A DNA stretch of 64,000 bases, from NCBI GenBank assembly GCA_050633445.1, contig JBOEGN010000033.1, forward strand, positions 124,001 to 188,000. Reading direction: 5' to 3'. The DNA comes from Thalassobius sp050633445 (GTDB lineage Bacteria; Pseudomonadota; Alphaproteobacteria; Rhodobacterales; Rhodobacteraceae). The position numbers and the translations under genes were made by a program. The notes below the pieces were generated by a model that saw only the letters and a program-made list of their open reading frames with translations, was not told the DNA's origin and searched no databases. Of this stretch, positions 8,282-16,973 are shown in pieces. Position 1 is the first letter of the stretch; each line of letters starts with the position of its first letter.

Positions 8282-9099
8282 TAGACATTCCCCGCTTTCA
8301 GGTTCTCAAGGAAGGGCTTGTACCCCGCTTCCCCCATCCAGAAGTTCACCAGGTTGTGGACACCGCCGGTGGTCAGCGTCGCCCCGGCCAGTGCATCAAT
8401 GTGGTATTCGGGGCCAGCGGCCGGAACCGACTTGGTCACGCTGATCTGAAGCTTGCCGGTTTCATCGGCCAGTTTCTTACCGTTCCACAGGGCTTTCCAA
8501 CGCGGGTTGTCCACCTCGGCGCCCAGACCGGGCGTTTCAGCGTGGTCATAGAACTGTAGGCCATAGATATCGTTGCCGGTCTCTTCTAGCGCGATATAGC
8601 CATACAGCGTCGACCACAGGCCATAGCCATGGATCGGCAGGATCACCTTGTCGATGGCACCGGCCTCGTCGCGCAGCAAATAGACGGTGACGAATGTGCC
8701 CTGACGGCCAATGCCAGCAGGGTCGCTCGTCAACTCGACCGAGGTCGCAGGATCGTCCGCAGCCGCCCGGTCATCAAAGGTGGCCGGGTCAAAGGCATCG
8801 GTGAAGGCACCGGTTTTCAGCTCAAGCACTTTGGGCTCGAAGGCCGCAAAGGATTCAACGACGTCCTTGGCAGGATCATAGATGCCCGCAACCTGAAGGA
8901 TGTTGATCTGTTTGTCTTTCAGCGCGTTCACAGCCTGCAACGGGCGCAAGGCCACAGCCGCAGCAGACACGACAATCGACGCCACCAGACAGACGGTAAC
9001 GGCAACGAAAAGCGTCTTGCCCACAGTATCAGGCGGCGCATCCAGAAAACGGCGGATGAAACCTTTGGCTTTGGCGGGGGTCTGGGTGTTGTCAGCCAT
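8281..9099 (-). CDS. nqrC: Na+-translocating NADH:quinone reductase subunit C
   Basis: NqrC carries a covalently bound FMN on the periplasmic side of Na+-NQR. The ATG at 9097-9099 is chosen because it gives MADNTQ and overlaps the end of nqrB by 8 bp; a longer frame begins at 9147 inside nqrB. One N-terminal membrane helix (about residues 22-45) is followed by a soluble domain. Near the C-terminus is DALAGATLTTGG, the flavinylation motif in which a threonine receives FMN from ApbE. The length, about 272 residues, is normal. Confidence 0.95.
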   Translation of the reverse strand: MADNTQTPAKAKGFIRRFLDAPPDTVGKTLFVAVTVCLVASIVVSAAAVALRPLQAVNALKDKQINILQVAGIYDPAKDVVESFAAFEPKVLELKTGAFTDAFDPATFDDRAAADDPATSVELTSDPAGIGRQGTFVTVYLLRDEAGAIDKVILPIHGYGLWSTLYGYIALEETGNDIYGLQFYDHAETPGLGAEVDNPRWKALWNGKKLADETGKLQISVTKSVPAAGPEYHIDALAGATLTTGGVHNLVNFWMGEAGYKPFLENLKAGNV

Positions 9100-10291
9100 G
9101 TCGCTTTGCCCTGCGTTTGATGTTGGCCTGAACGACGAAATAGTCAATCAGGGGTGCGAAGACGTTGCCGAACAGGATGGCCAGCATCATGCCTTCGGGG
9201 AAGGCGGGGTTCACAACGCGGATCATCACCACCATGAACCCGATCAGCGCACCATAGAAATAGCGGCCCATATTGGTGTGTGCACCCGAAACAGGCTCGG
9301 TCACCATAAAGACCAGACCGAAAGCATAGCCGCCCACCACCAAATGCCAGTACCAAGGCATGGCGAACATCGGGTTGGTGTCGGATCCGATCCAGTTCAG
9401 CAGCAGCGAGAACCCGATCATCCCCGCCAGACAGCCGACGACCATCCGGTAGTTGGCGATCTTGGTGAACAGCAGGAAGGCCAGGCCGATCAGCGCGGCC
9501 AGGGTCGAGGTCTCGCCCATCGAGCCGGGGATGAAGCCATAGAAACTGTCCCACCAGCTCATGCCGTGGGCGGCCAGGTTCTGGTAACCTTCCGAGGCAG
9601 ACACGGCCAGCGCGGTCGCGCCGGTGAAACCGTCAACCGGCACCCAGACGCTGTCGCCGGACAGCTGAGCGGGATAGGCAAAATACAGGAACGCCCGCCC
9701 GGTCAGCGCAGGGTTCAAGAAGTTCTTACCAGTGCCGCCAAACACCTCTTTGCCAATCACGACACCAAAGATGATGCCCAGCGCGACCTGCCACAGCGGC
9801 GTGGTGGCCGGAACGATCAGCGCGTACAGCATCGAGGACACAAGGAAACCTTCGTTCACCTCGTGTTTACGGATGGTGGCAAAGATCACCTCGAAAATAC
9901 CGCCCGCAACCAGCGTCACGATATAGACCGGCAGGAAATACATCAGCCCGTGCAGCATGTTCGCCAGCGGGTTCGCGGCGTTGAAGCCGATACCCAGTGC
10001 GTCGATAATCGCAGCGCGCCAGCCCGAAGCGCCGAACTCGGCAATCGCCATGTTGGTCTGATAGCCGGTGTTGTACAGCGCCATCAGGATACAGGGGATC
10101 GTGGCGATCACGACATAGGTCATGATCCGCTTCATATCGACATACGACCGCGCATGAGGCGCAGCGGTCGTTACCGTTTTCGGGGTGTACAGAAAGCTTT
10201 CGACCATCTCGTAGATGGGGAAATACTTCTCGTACTTGCCGCCTTTTTCGAATTGCGGCTCGATCCGATCAAAGAAGTTTCGCAGTCCCAT
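9092..10291 (-). CDS. nqrB: Na+-translocating NADH:quinone reductase subunit B
   Basis: NqrB is the large membrane subunit that binds riboflavin and a covalent FMN and forms the Na+ path and quinone site. The 399-residue protein has about ten transmembrane segments. The motif DGFTGATALA contains the threonine that ApbE flavinylates. The N-terminus, MGLRNFFDRIEPQFEKGGKY, matches the family. The gene follows nqrA after 3 bp and overlaps nqrC. Confidence 0.96.
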   Translation of the reverse strand: MGLRNFFDRIEPQFEKGGKYEKYFPIYEMVESFLYTPKTVTTAAPHARSYVDMKRIMTYVVIATIPCILMALYNTGYQTNMAIAEFGASGWRAAIIDALGIGFNAANPLANMLHGLMYFLPVYIVTLVAGGIFEVIFATIRKHEVNEGFLVSSMLYALIVPATTPLWQVALGIIFGVVIGKEVFGGTGKNFLNPALTGRAFLYFAYPAQLSGDSVWVPVDGFTGATALAVSASEGYQNLAAHGMSWWDSFYGFIPGSMGETSTLAALIGLAFLLFTKIANYRMVVGCLAGMIGFSLLLNWIGSDTNPMFAMPWYWHLVVGGYAFGLVFMVTEPVSGAHTNMGRYFYGALIGFMVVMIRVVNPAFPEGMMLAILFGNVFAPLIDYFVVQANIKRRAKRHG

Positions 10292-10294
10292 GGC

Positions 10295-11635
10295 TTACCC
10301 TTCTTTCTCGATCTTCGTCAGGCAATCGCGCAGGGCAACACCGTATTCATATTTGGCCGGACAGGCGAACCCGACCAGTCCCAGATCTTCTTCATCCAGT
10401 TCCAGCGCACCCAGCAGCTGCGCCTGATCGGTGTCCATCACCAACAGCGCGCGCAACAGCTGCGTGGGCAGGTAATCCTGCGGCATCAGCGTTTCGAACG
10501 TGCCTGTGGGCACCATGGCGCGGCGGCCACCGTTCAGGTTCGAGGTCAGCGGGAACTTAGCCCGCGACGGGGCCGAACCCAGCACCGGCTGCACCGCGAA
10601 CTTCGAGAACATCGGGCGGATCCAACCCAGCGGGATCTGCTTGTGATCCTCCTCGATCAGCGTGATCTGACGACCGTAGCGGCCCAGATAGCCACTAACG
10701 CCTTCGCCCATGCGCCCGCTGAGGACAGAACCCGAGATCATCCGAACCGGCAGATCCTGCGGCAGATCGGCCACGGCCAGGTCAGCCATCGAGGCACCGG
10801 CAAACGTGTTCACCAGACGCGGATCCGTACAAACCGGACCGGCCAGAGAAATCACGCGCGAGGCGTCCAGCGTACCGGTCAGCAACAGGCGCCCGATGAC
10901 AATCACGTCATGGTAACCGATGGTCCAGACAGCCTCGTCAGCCTTGGGCGGATGCAAGAAATGGATGTGCGTGCCGGGCAGGCCAGCGGGGTGCGGGCCA
11001 GCAAATGCTGCGGCCTCGATCCCCGGCAGATCTGCGCCAGGAATGTTGGCACCATCCGCTTGGCACAAATAGGTGGGGCCTTCGGTCAGCAACGCGACGG
11101 CGGCCAGCCCTTTGGCAAATGCCTCGGCGTCCTGAGCGATGGCGATTTCAGGGTCAGCGGCCAATGGCTCGGTATCCATGGCGTTAACGAAAATCGCAAT
11201 CGGACGCGACGTGGGCGCAGGCACCTTAGAATAAGGTCGCGTGCGGAACGAGGTCCACAGACCCGCAGCGCACAGACGCTCGGCCAGGCCATCAGCGGTA
11301 TCGGCAGTGCCAACACCCGAGAAGTCGACGGGGGCAGTGCCCTCTTTCACTTCGATCTCGATGCTGATCAGTTTGCGACGGGCCCCGCGATTGATCGCCT
11401 TAACCTGTCCTGCGACGGGCGACACGATCTGAACTTCGGGCATGTCCTTATCGACCATCACCGGGGTGCCGGCACCAACCAGATCGCCTTCGGCAACCAG
11501 GATGCGCGGCTTGAGGCCGACATAGTCGTCCCCCAGAATCCCCACGGTTTTAACAATCGGTTTGGCTTGGATCTCGGCCTTGGGCGTCCCTTGAATTGGA
11601 ACATTCAGACCTTTTCTTAACGAAAAACGCTTCAA
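10295..11635 (-). CDS. nqrA: Na+-translocating NADH:quinone reductase subunit A
   Basis: NqrA is the cytoplasmic, cofactor-free subunit of Na+-NQR. The 446-residue protein is full length, with a biotinyl/lipoyl-like N-terminal region, KPRILVAEGDLVGAGTPVMVDK, and the downstream Rossmann- and SLBB-like regions of the family. It is the first gene of the operon. A 148-bp divergent region separates it from apbE, whose product modifies NqrB and NqrC, so the two transcripts may share control. Confidence 0.95.
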   Translation of the reverse strand: MKRFSLRKGLNVPIQGTPKAEIQAKPIVKTVGILGDDYVGLKPRILVAEGDLVGAGTPVMVDKDMPEVQIVSPVAGQVKAINRGARRKLISIEIEVKEGTAPVDFSGVGTADTADGLAERLCAAGLWTSFRTRPYSKVPAPTSRPIAIFVNAMDTEPLAADPEIAIAQDAEAFAKGLAAVALLTEGPTYLCQADGANIPGADLPGIEAAAFAGPHPAGLPGTHIHFLHPPKADEAVWTIGYHDVIVIGRLLLTGTLDASRVISLAGPVCTDPRLVNTFAGASMADLAVADLPQDLPVRMISGSVLSGRMGEGVSGYLGRYGRQITLIEEDHKQIPLGWIRPMFSKFAVQPVLGSAPSRAKFPLTSNLNGGRRAMVPTGTFETLMPQDYLPTQLLRALLVMDTDQAQLLGALELDEEDLGLVGFACPAKYEYGVALRDCLTKIEKEG

Positions 11636-11783
11636 CGTCTCTGACCTCTAGCGGAATTTTGTTGGCTTATGCGATACGCGGGCCATTTGTGGAAGTGCAA
11701 ATATAGACTTTTTGGCTATTTACGTGTTGAAAAGGCCTTAAAACTGGCTGAGAAGCCGCGCCGACCCCGATGGGAATGCTTTC
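11636..11783. promoter_or_regulatory. Divergent promoter region between nqrA and apbE
   Basis: This short, relatively AT-rich gap must contain the promoters of the nqr operon (leftward) and apbE-nqrM (rightward). No convincing -35/-10 pairs or known operator could be picked out by eye. Confidence 0.5.
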
Positions 11784-12812
11784 GTGTCCAAACCAGCCAC
11801 TTTTTCTCGCCGATCGTTCCTGTTGATGTCTCTGGCCCTTGCCGCCTGCAAACCCGAGGCCAACGTGCTGCGGATCTCGGGATACACCATGGGGACCACT
11901 TTTAATGTGGTTGCCATCGACAAGAATCGCCAAGTAAACGACCGCGATGCACGTGCGAAAATTGACGCCGCCCTGGCTGTCGTCAATCAGCAAATGTCGA
12001 ACTGGGACACCGAGTCCGAGATTTCGCGCTTCAACGCTCAAACAAGCGTCAGTTCAGTGGTTTTGTCGCCTGAACTGATGGGCTTGATGCACGCCGCTGA
12101 ACAGGTGCATGTCGCCAGTGAAGGTCGGTTTGACACAACGATGGGTCCGCTGATCGAGCTGTGGGGTTTTGGCAAAGAGGGTGAAAAACAGGTGCCTTCG
12201 GATGCACAGATTGCCAAGGCTCTGGCGCGTTCTGGTCACAAGGACACGCTGATCGTGGGCGACACAAGCCTTCGCAAAAAGCAGCCCAAAACCCAGGTTT
12301 ATCTGGCCGCAATCGCCAAGGGTTACGGCGCCGACCAGGTCGGTCAGGCGTTGGAAATGTTGGGAATCACCGACTATATGGTCGAAATCGGAGGTGATCT
12401 GTACGCCTCGGGGAGCAATCCCAACGGGCAACCCTGGCAAATCGGCATCGAGAAACCCGCTGCCCTGTCCGGCGGATTGATTGACGTGGTGGGGATTTCC
12501 AACCTCGGGATGGCCTCTTCCGGGGATTACCGGAACTATTTCGAGCAGGACGGCGAACGATTCTCTCATATCATCGACCCGGTCACCGGGCGCCCGATCA
12601 CGCATAAAACCGCCTCGACCACGGTTTTGGCGGAAAACGGCATGCTGGCGGATGCATGGGCGACTGCAATGCTGACTTTGGGGCGCGAAAAGGGACTTAT
12701 GATCGCAGAAGCACATAATCTTGCGGTTCTGTTCATCGAACGAGATACAAGTTCCGCCGAACTTGTGTTTAAACCCACGGCAAGCTCGCGATTCACCGCG
12801 CTGACATCTTAG
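11784..12812 (+). CDS. apbE: FAD:protein FMN transferase, lipoprotein
   Basis: ApbE transfers FMN from FAD to a threonine in target proteins, here most likely NqrB and NqrC, whose flavinylation motifs are visible in the adjacent operon. The 342-residue product starts at a GTG and has an N-terminal export signal with twin arginines and a lipobox, LAAC, so it should be anchored in the periplasm. Family motifs include YTMGTTFNV, AIAKGYGADQV, EIGGDLYASG and SGDYRNYFEQDGERFSHIIDPVTGRP. It is divergent from nqrA and followed by nqrM. Confidence 0.94.
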   Translation: MSKPATFSRRSFLLMSLALAACKPEANVLRISGYTMGTTFNVVAIDKNRQVNDRDARAKIDAALAVVNQQMSNWDTESEISRFNAQTSVSSVVLSPELMGLMHAAEQVHVASEGRFDTTMGPLIELWGFGKEGEKQVPSDAQIAKALARSGHKDTLIVGDTSLRKKQPKTQVYLAAIAKGYGADQVGQALEMLGITDYMVEIGGDLYASGSNPNGQPWQIGIEKPAALSGGLIDVVGISNLGMASSGDYRNYFEQDGERFSHIIDPVTGRPITHKTASTTVLAENGMLADAWATAMLTLGREKGLMIAEAHNLAVLFIERDTSSAELVFKPTASSRFTALTS

Positions 12813-12838
12813 CGCGCACTCAAAGGAACACCGTCGTC

Positions 12839-13084
12839 ATGGCAACGTTTTTCTTCACTTTCGGACTGCTGCTGTTGATCATTCTGGGCATGTCGCTTGG
12901 CGTTATCCTGATGAACAAATCCATCAAGGGCAGCTGCGGTGGTCTGAACGCGATCAGCGACGCCGATCAATGTCTGGTGTGCAAGAAAGACATCGACCCC
13001 GACAGCCCGCTGCGGGATCGTCTGGCCTGTCCGCGTGCAAAAAAGATGCTGGAACGCGCGCAGATCGAGGCCGAAAACGCCTAG
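12839..13084 (+). CDS. nqrM: Na+-NQR maturation protein NqrM
   Basis: NqrM (DUF539 family) is needed for assembly of Na+-NQR in characterised bacteria, probably by delivering iron to the NqrD/NqrE centre. The 81-residue protein has one N-terminal transmembrane helix (about residues 3-25) followed by a short domain with four cysteines: SCGG, QCLVCKK and LACPRA. The length and cysteine pattern are typical. It follows apbE by 26 bp on the same strand, so both maturation factors are probably co-transcribed. Confidence 0.93.
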   Translation: MATFFFTFGLLLLIILGMSLGVILMNKSIKGSCGGLNAISDADQCLVCKKDIDPDSPLRDRLACPRAKKMLERAQIEAENA

Positions 13085-13260
13085 ACCGCCATCGGCACGA
13101 AGCCCAGAATCAGCAAGCCCGCGGCAGCCAACACGCCAAAAAGCCAGAGCTGCCACCGCGGGCCCTCTGCCTTCCAAACACGCCTGTATTGATAGCCACA
13201 AAGGCAGGCGAGAACAAAGATTACGGTTGCAATCAAGGATGTCAGCGCGACGTCGGGCAA
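13081..13260 (-). CDS. Small two-helix membrane protein of unknown function
   Basis: No family was recognised. A minus-strand frame encodes about 59 residues with two clear hydrophobic helices, TSLIATVIFVLACLCGY and LWLFGVLAAAGLLILGF, joined by a short basic loop. The start chosen is a TTG at 13258-13260 because it is preceded by GGAG at a 6-bp spacing. A longer open frame to 13497 would run into the CBS gene and is less likely. Its stop codon overlaps the end of nqrM, so the genes converge. It may be a real small protein, but without comparison this stays uncertain. Confidence 0.45.
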   Translation of the reverse strand: MPDVALTSLIATVIFVLACLCGYQYRRVWKAEGPRWQLWLFGVLAAAGLLILGFVPMAV

Positions 13261-13340
13261 TCTTCTCTCCGCATATTCAGAAATTGCGTTATGGTAGAGG
13301 TCATAACCAATAGCAACTCGTTCTGGGAGGAAATGCAGAC

Positions 13341-13862
13341 ATGCCAACTTCGTATCAGGCTCCAATGCGCAAGGATCAGGCCAAGACACACACTCAAAGC
13401 CAAAGTCAGACAACCAATATGCAGTCTGCTGCGGCCTCGGTAGGGGATTTGCTGAAAAACAAAGGCTCGGATGTCTATACGATTTCACCAGATGCAACGC
13501 TGCACAGCACGGTTGAGACGCTGCGCGACAAACGGATCGGAGCCTTGGTTGTCGCTGACGAGGCCGGTGCGCTGGCAGGCATCCTGTCCGAGCGGGACAT
13601 CGTTCGTAAACTGGCCGACACGCCTGGTCAGACCTTACCGCAGCTGGTCCGAGACGTGATGACCCAGGAAGTAGAAACCTGTAGCCCCGCGGACCCCTTG
13701 CTGTCCGTGCTGAAACGCATGACCGAGGGCCGTTTTCGCCACATGCCGGTCATGGACGGGGGCAAGCTGGCCGGGATGGTCACGATCGGCGACGTCATCA
13801 CCTATCGGTTGACCGAGTTGGAGCACGAAGCACTGCAACTCAAACAGTTGATCGTCGGCTAA
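13341..13862 (+). CDS. CBS-domain pair protein
   Basis: This 173-residue cytoplasmic protein is built of two CBS domains (about residues 37-95 and 105-165) that usually bind adenosine nucleotides and act as energy or ligand sensors. Motifs such as GALVVADEAGALAGILSERDIVRKLA and HMPVMDGGKLAGMVTIGDVI are typical of free-standing CBS proteins. The ATG at 13341 has a GGAGG site 9-10 bp upstream; a shorter start at 13419 gives the usual family length of about 147 residues but lacks a clear ribosome-binding site. The first 26 residues are polar and low in complexity. The partner is not known. Confidence 0.88.
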   Translation: MPTSYQAPMRKDQAKTHTQSQSQTTNMQSAAASVGDLLKNKGSDVYTISPDATLHSTVETLRDKRIGALVVADEAGALAGILSERDIVRKLADTPGQTLPQLVRDVMTQEVETCSPADPLLSVLKRMTEGRFRHMPVMDGGKLAGMVTIGDVITYRLTELEHEALQLKQLIVG

Positions 13863-13947
13863 CAGAAAGAATGCGGGCCGCAGACAAGTGCGGCCCATGC
13901 AACTGTGCACAGAGCCGCCGTTCAGCAATCTGACACGAGATGAAGAG

Positions 13948-14023
13948 TGGTGCCTCAAGAGGGACTCGAACCCCCGACCTTGTCCTTACGAAGGACCTGC
14001 TCTACCAGCTGAGCTATTGAGGC
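13948..14023 (-). tRNA. tRNA-Thr (anticodon CGT)
   Basis: On the minus strand a full cloverleaf can be folded. It has acceptor stem GCCTCAA/TTGAGGC, D arm GCTC/GAGC, an anticodon stem with loop TTCGTAA giving anticodon CGT (reads ACG), a five-base variable loop, and T arm with loop TTCGAGT. The 3' CCA is encoded. The outermost anticodon-stem pair (27-43) is a G-A mismatch. Confidence 0.95.
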
Positions 14024-14128
14024 ACTCTTGTCGTGAAACTGTCTGTCGGAACACCCGATTTGCTGACAATTCCTATATGAACAACCTGGTATGTTGCCCA
14101 TTTGGACCGGGGCTATAGCACCCCGGTC

Positions 14129-14152
14129 GGTCTTGGGGAAGACCTATTTTTT
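14129..14152 (+). terminator. Rho-independent terminator, plus strand
   Basis: Stem GGTCTT/AAGACC with a GGGG loop is followed by TATTTTTT. It would stop plus-strand transcription coming from the CBS gene. The T run lies on the last lysine codons of the convergent hemY gene. A second strong hairpin, GACCGGGG/CCCCGGTC at 14105-14128, lies directly before it. Confidence 0.7.
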
Positions 14153-15667
14153 GTCGTCAATCGGCGCGTCAACAACGGGCGACACGTCTAGCACTTCGGC
14201 GTCATGGATGATCTCTGGCTCGATGACATCTTGCGTGGAGTCGACCTCGGGCTCGGGCGTTTCGTCGTCCAGGTCATCGCTGTGATCCTCTAACGCGCCG
14301 ACAATTAGCGGCAGCATGGCGACACCTGTTGCAGAGTGAACCTCGGTCGCCGGGGGCGCGGTCCATTCCAACGTATCAAAGGCCTGACAGTTGCCGCAAA
14401 CCGGCACCCATTCACTGTGGATATTATGGCAATTGCCGCACACCCACTGAGGCCCGCGCGGCGCGTTCAGCGCACGTGCCAGCCAGCCTTTGACCACCTG
14501 GTCCGAGGCCCCCTCGCCGCGTTCAACGGCTGCCATGATGGTCAGCGCGCGCGAATCCGGTTCGTCTTCGATCAAATCGCCCAGCGCGCGGCGGGCACCG
14601 GGGAAATCTTCGGCTGCAATCATCAGCTCGGCCTTGACCAAAGCGGTCTCGCGATGATCGGGATGCAGTTTGAACAGCTGGTGGAACCGTTTCAGGCGAG
14701 CCTCGGCGGTTTCGTCCGGGGCGATAGCTGCGAAAGCCGCTGCCAGATCGGGATGAGGCTGCGCATCCCATGCCTTGGCCAGCAGACGGGCCGCCAGCTT
14801 GGGCTTACCCTTTTCAACATAGCTGTTGGCTGCATAGCAAGCGGCGGGGATCAGGTCGGGCGACAGGCGGTTGGCCTCGATCGCGGCCTCGCGGGCGTCG
14901 ATATCGTTGCCTTCCTCCAGAACGTCCTTGGCCTGAGACAACGCCAGAACAGCGTCACGACGTTTGTGCACATCACGTGGCAAGGCGCCGTGTTTCAGCT
15001 TGAGGTTCAGGGTCTGCCGCGCCCCGGACCAATCCCGAGCCTGCGATTGCAGTTTCAACAGGATGTCCTGTGTTTCCACATGTTTGGGCCGCAAGGAAAT
15101 CGCCTTTTGGGCCAATTTCTGGGCGGTATCTGCATCCCCATCTGCGATCTTCTGCTTCATGATCCCGCGCACCCCAACAAAGCGGGTTTTGTCGTCGGAG
15201 AGCAGCTTTTTATAGGTTTCCTCGGCCTTCTTGCGATCCCCCGCCATTTCCGCAGCCTGAGCCGTCAGCAAATTGGTCAGTTCGGGCTGTTCCAGAAACT
15301 TCTCGGCCTTGGCGGCCTTGTTCATGGCCAGCCGTGCCTCGCCCGAGGCAAGGGCCATCATGCCTTCGGTTAGGGCTTTGTAGCCCTTGCGCTCGCGGTT
15401 GCGATCAAAATAGCGGGTCAGCGCGGTTTCATCGCCATTGATGAACTTCAGCACGGCCACGGTCAGCGAGGCAAGCTTTAGCAAAACCCACATCGCCACG
15501 ATCAGCACGACCATCGCAATCACAGCAGTCAGCGGAGTCAGGTTCAGCTCGATCCCGCCCACGGCGATGCGCACACCGCCATCCAATTCCAGCAGGTAAC
15601 CAGCGCCCCAGGTGGCGGTGGCAACCAGGGCAACGAACACAACAATCTTAATAAGCGACCACAACAT
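14144..15667 (-). CDS. HemY-type TPR membrane protein with C-terminal zinc-ribbon-like motif
   Basis: This 507-residue protein has two N-terminal membrane helices (about residues 5-27 and 43-65), a HemY_N region, and TPR-like helical repeats through the middle. It is not the protoporphyrinogen oxidase also called HemY. Proteins of this type sit in heme operons, but their exact role is unresolved. Near the C-terminus are two CGNC pairs, QWVCGNCHN and VCGNCQAF, a zinc-ribbon or rubredoxin-like knuckle resembling that of LapB/YciM. The tail is acidic and low in complexity. The gene is the last of hemD - Mic60 - hemY; in related bacteria this partner of Mic60 has been called Orf52. Confidence 0.85.
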   Translation of the reverse strand: MLWSLIKIVVFVALVATATWGAGYLLELDGGVRIAVGGIELNLTPLTAVIAMVVLIVAMWVLLKLASLTVAVLKFINGDETALTRYFDRNRERKGYKALTEGMMALASGEARLAMNKAAKAEKFLEQPELTNLLTAQAAEMAGDRKKAEETYKKLLSDDKTRFVGVRGIMKQKIADGDADTAQKLAQKAISLRPKHVETQDILLKLQSQARDWSGARQTLNLKLKHGALPRDVHKRRDAVLALSQAKDVLEEGNDIDAREAAIEANRLSPDLIPAACYAANSYVEKGKPKLAARLLAKAWDAQPHPDLAAAFAAIAPDETAEARLKRFHQLFKLHPDHRETALVKAELMIAAEDFPGARRALGDLIEDEPDSRALTIMAAVERGEGASDQVVKGWLARALNAPRGPQWVCGNCHNIHSEWVPVCGNCQAFDTLEWTAPPATEVHSATGVAMLPLIVGALEDHSDDLDDETPEPEVDSTQDVIEPEIIHDAEVLDVSPVVDAPIDDKK

Positions 15668-15680
15668 ATTATCGCCCCCC

Positions 15681-16907
15681 TTAGTTGGACGCCAAAGTGG
15701 CGCTGAGAGTTTCGGCTGCCGCTACGGCTTCGGCGCGGCGGGTGGCTTGGGTCATCCAGTCGGTCAGTTCAACCCGCGCAAGTTCAGGCAGGCCCTGCAA
15801 CTCGGCCATTGCATCAGCAAGACGTCCGTCGTTTAGCGCGGCCTCGGCACGGGACAGGATCGCATCCGCGTCCGAGCCTTCTTTGGGCTCCAGCGAACGA
15901 ACACCCAGTTGGTTGCGCAAAAATCCCCAGACCTTGCCGCCCGTACCTTCGTCCTTGCGGGCCGAGGCCAGGGCTTTGCGTGCTGCGGCGGGATAATCCG
16001 CAGACAACTGACCCATAGTTGGAACACCGGATTCAGCGGTTTCAGTCAGAATCGCAGGAACAGAGACGCCAGCGGCCAGCAAATCAGCGACAGGGTTTGC
16101 GAACCCTTTGCCCGTGTCCAAGGCCACCTGAATTCGCGACACTGCCGTGCGGATCATTGCCTGTTTTGCCGTCATCTCTGCGCTGGCTTTTTCGGCTTCA
16201 GCTTCGGTGATCAGCGCTTCAATCTCGGTTTTCTGCTTCTCCATCGCCTGACGCAGGGCTTCAACCTCGCGTTCATACGCAGCGACTGCCGCAGCCGAAA
16301 TCCCACCATCAGCGGGACGTTTTTCCATATCGCTCAGCCGGGCATCCAAAGCCGCAACCTGATCCGCAAGCTGCGCGACGGCGCCATTCGCGTCATCCAC
16401 AAGACCCGTCAACTCATCCGTAGCCGAGGAATCGGCAGAGGCGGCTTTCACGGCGTCCAATTCTTTGGAAAGGCCCGAAATCTGGACCGTTTGCTGTTGC
16501 AGCTTGGCCGTCAGATCAGCGACCGCAGCCGCCTGCTCCGAGCCATTCAAGCCATTGGGAAACAAAACTTGCGAGGCACCAAAACCCAGACCGGCGGCAA
16601 TCACGCCGCCAAGCACCATGGGCACAAACCCACCTTTGCGAACGACGGTCGGTTCGGCTGGCGCGGGCCCCGGTTCTTCGACCACAGGCTCCGTTTCTAC
16701 CGGCTCCTCCTCGGGACTCTCTTCCTCTGCGGCGATCGGTGCATCGTCTTCTTCAGTCTCGTCCTCGGCGGGGTCGGCGATCTCGACGGCTTCATCGGGG
16801 ATATCGGCGTCATCCGCCGTTTCGTCGCCTTCTTCGATAATTACCGCGTCTTCAACGACCTCGGTCTGGTCCTCTGGTTTCTTCTTGTCGTTTTCAGGGT
16901 CAGACAC
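15681..16907 (-). CDS. Alphaproteobacterial Mic60/mitofilin-like membrane protein
   Basis: This 408-residue protein has a long acidic N-terminal tail (about residues 1-90, rich in E, D and P), one membrane helix (about 94-116), a coiled-coil middle region, and a C-terminal helical mitofilin domain. That layout, and its place between hemD and the hemY-like gene, match the alphaproteobacterial homologue of mitochondrial Mic60, which bends membranes and contributes to intracytoplasmic membrane architecture in Rhodobacter. It would be anchored in the inner membrane with the coiled coil in the periplasm. The spacing of 13 bp to hemY indicates one transcript. Confidence 0.8.
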   Translation of the reverse strand: MSDPENDKKKPEDQTEVVEDAVIIEEGDETADDADIPDEAVEIADPAEDETEEDDAPIAAEEESPEEEPVETEPVVEEPGPAPAEPTVVRKGGFVPMVLGGVIAAGLGFGASQVLFPNGLNGSEQAAAVADLTAKLQQQTVQISGLSKELDAVKAASADSSATDELTGLVDDANGAVAQLADQVAALDARLSDMEKRPADGGISAAAVAAYEREVEALRQAMEKQKTEIEALITEAEAEKASAEMTAKQAMIRTAVSRIQVALDTGKGFANPVADLLAAGVSVPAILTETAESGVPTMGQLSADYPAAARKALASARKDEGTGGKVWGFLRNQLGVRSLEPKEGSDADAILSRAEAALNDGRLADAMAELQGLPELARVELTDWMTQATRRAEAVAAAETLSATLASN

Positions 16908-16973
16908 CTGGGCCTTCCTTTCGAATCCAATAACAAAAATTCACGTACCAACGTAAAGTTAAATGCCTTGAGT

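Noticed and set aside
8900..11620. 906-residue plus-strand open frame over nqrC to nqrA
   Set aside because: Antisense shadow covering three well-identified genes.
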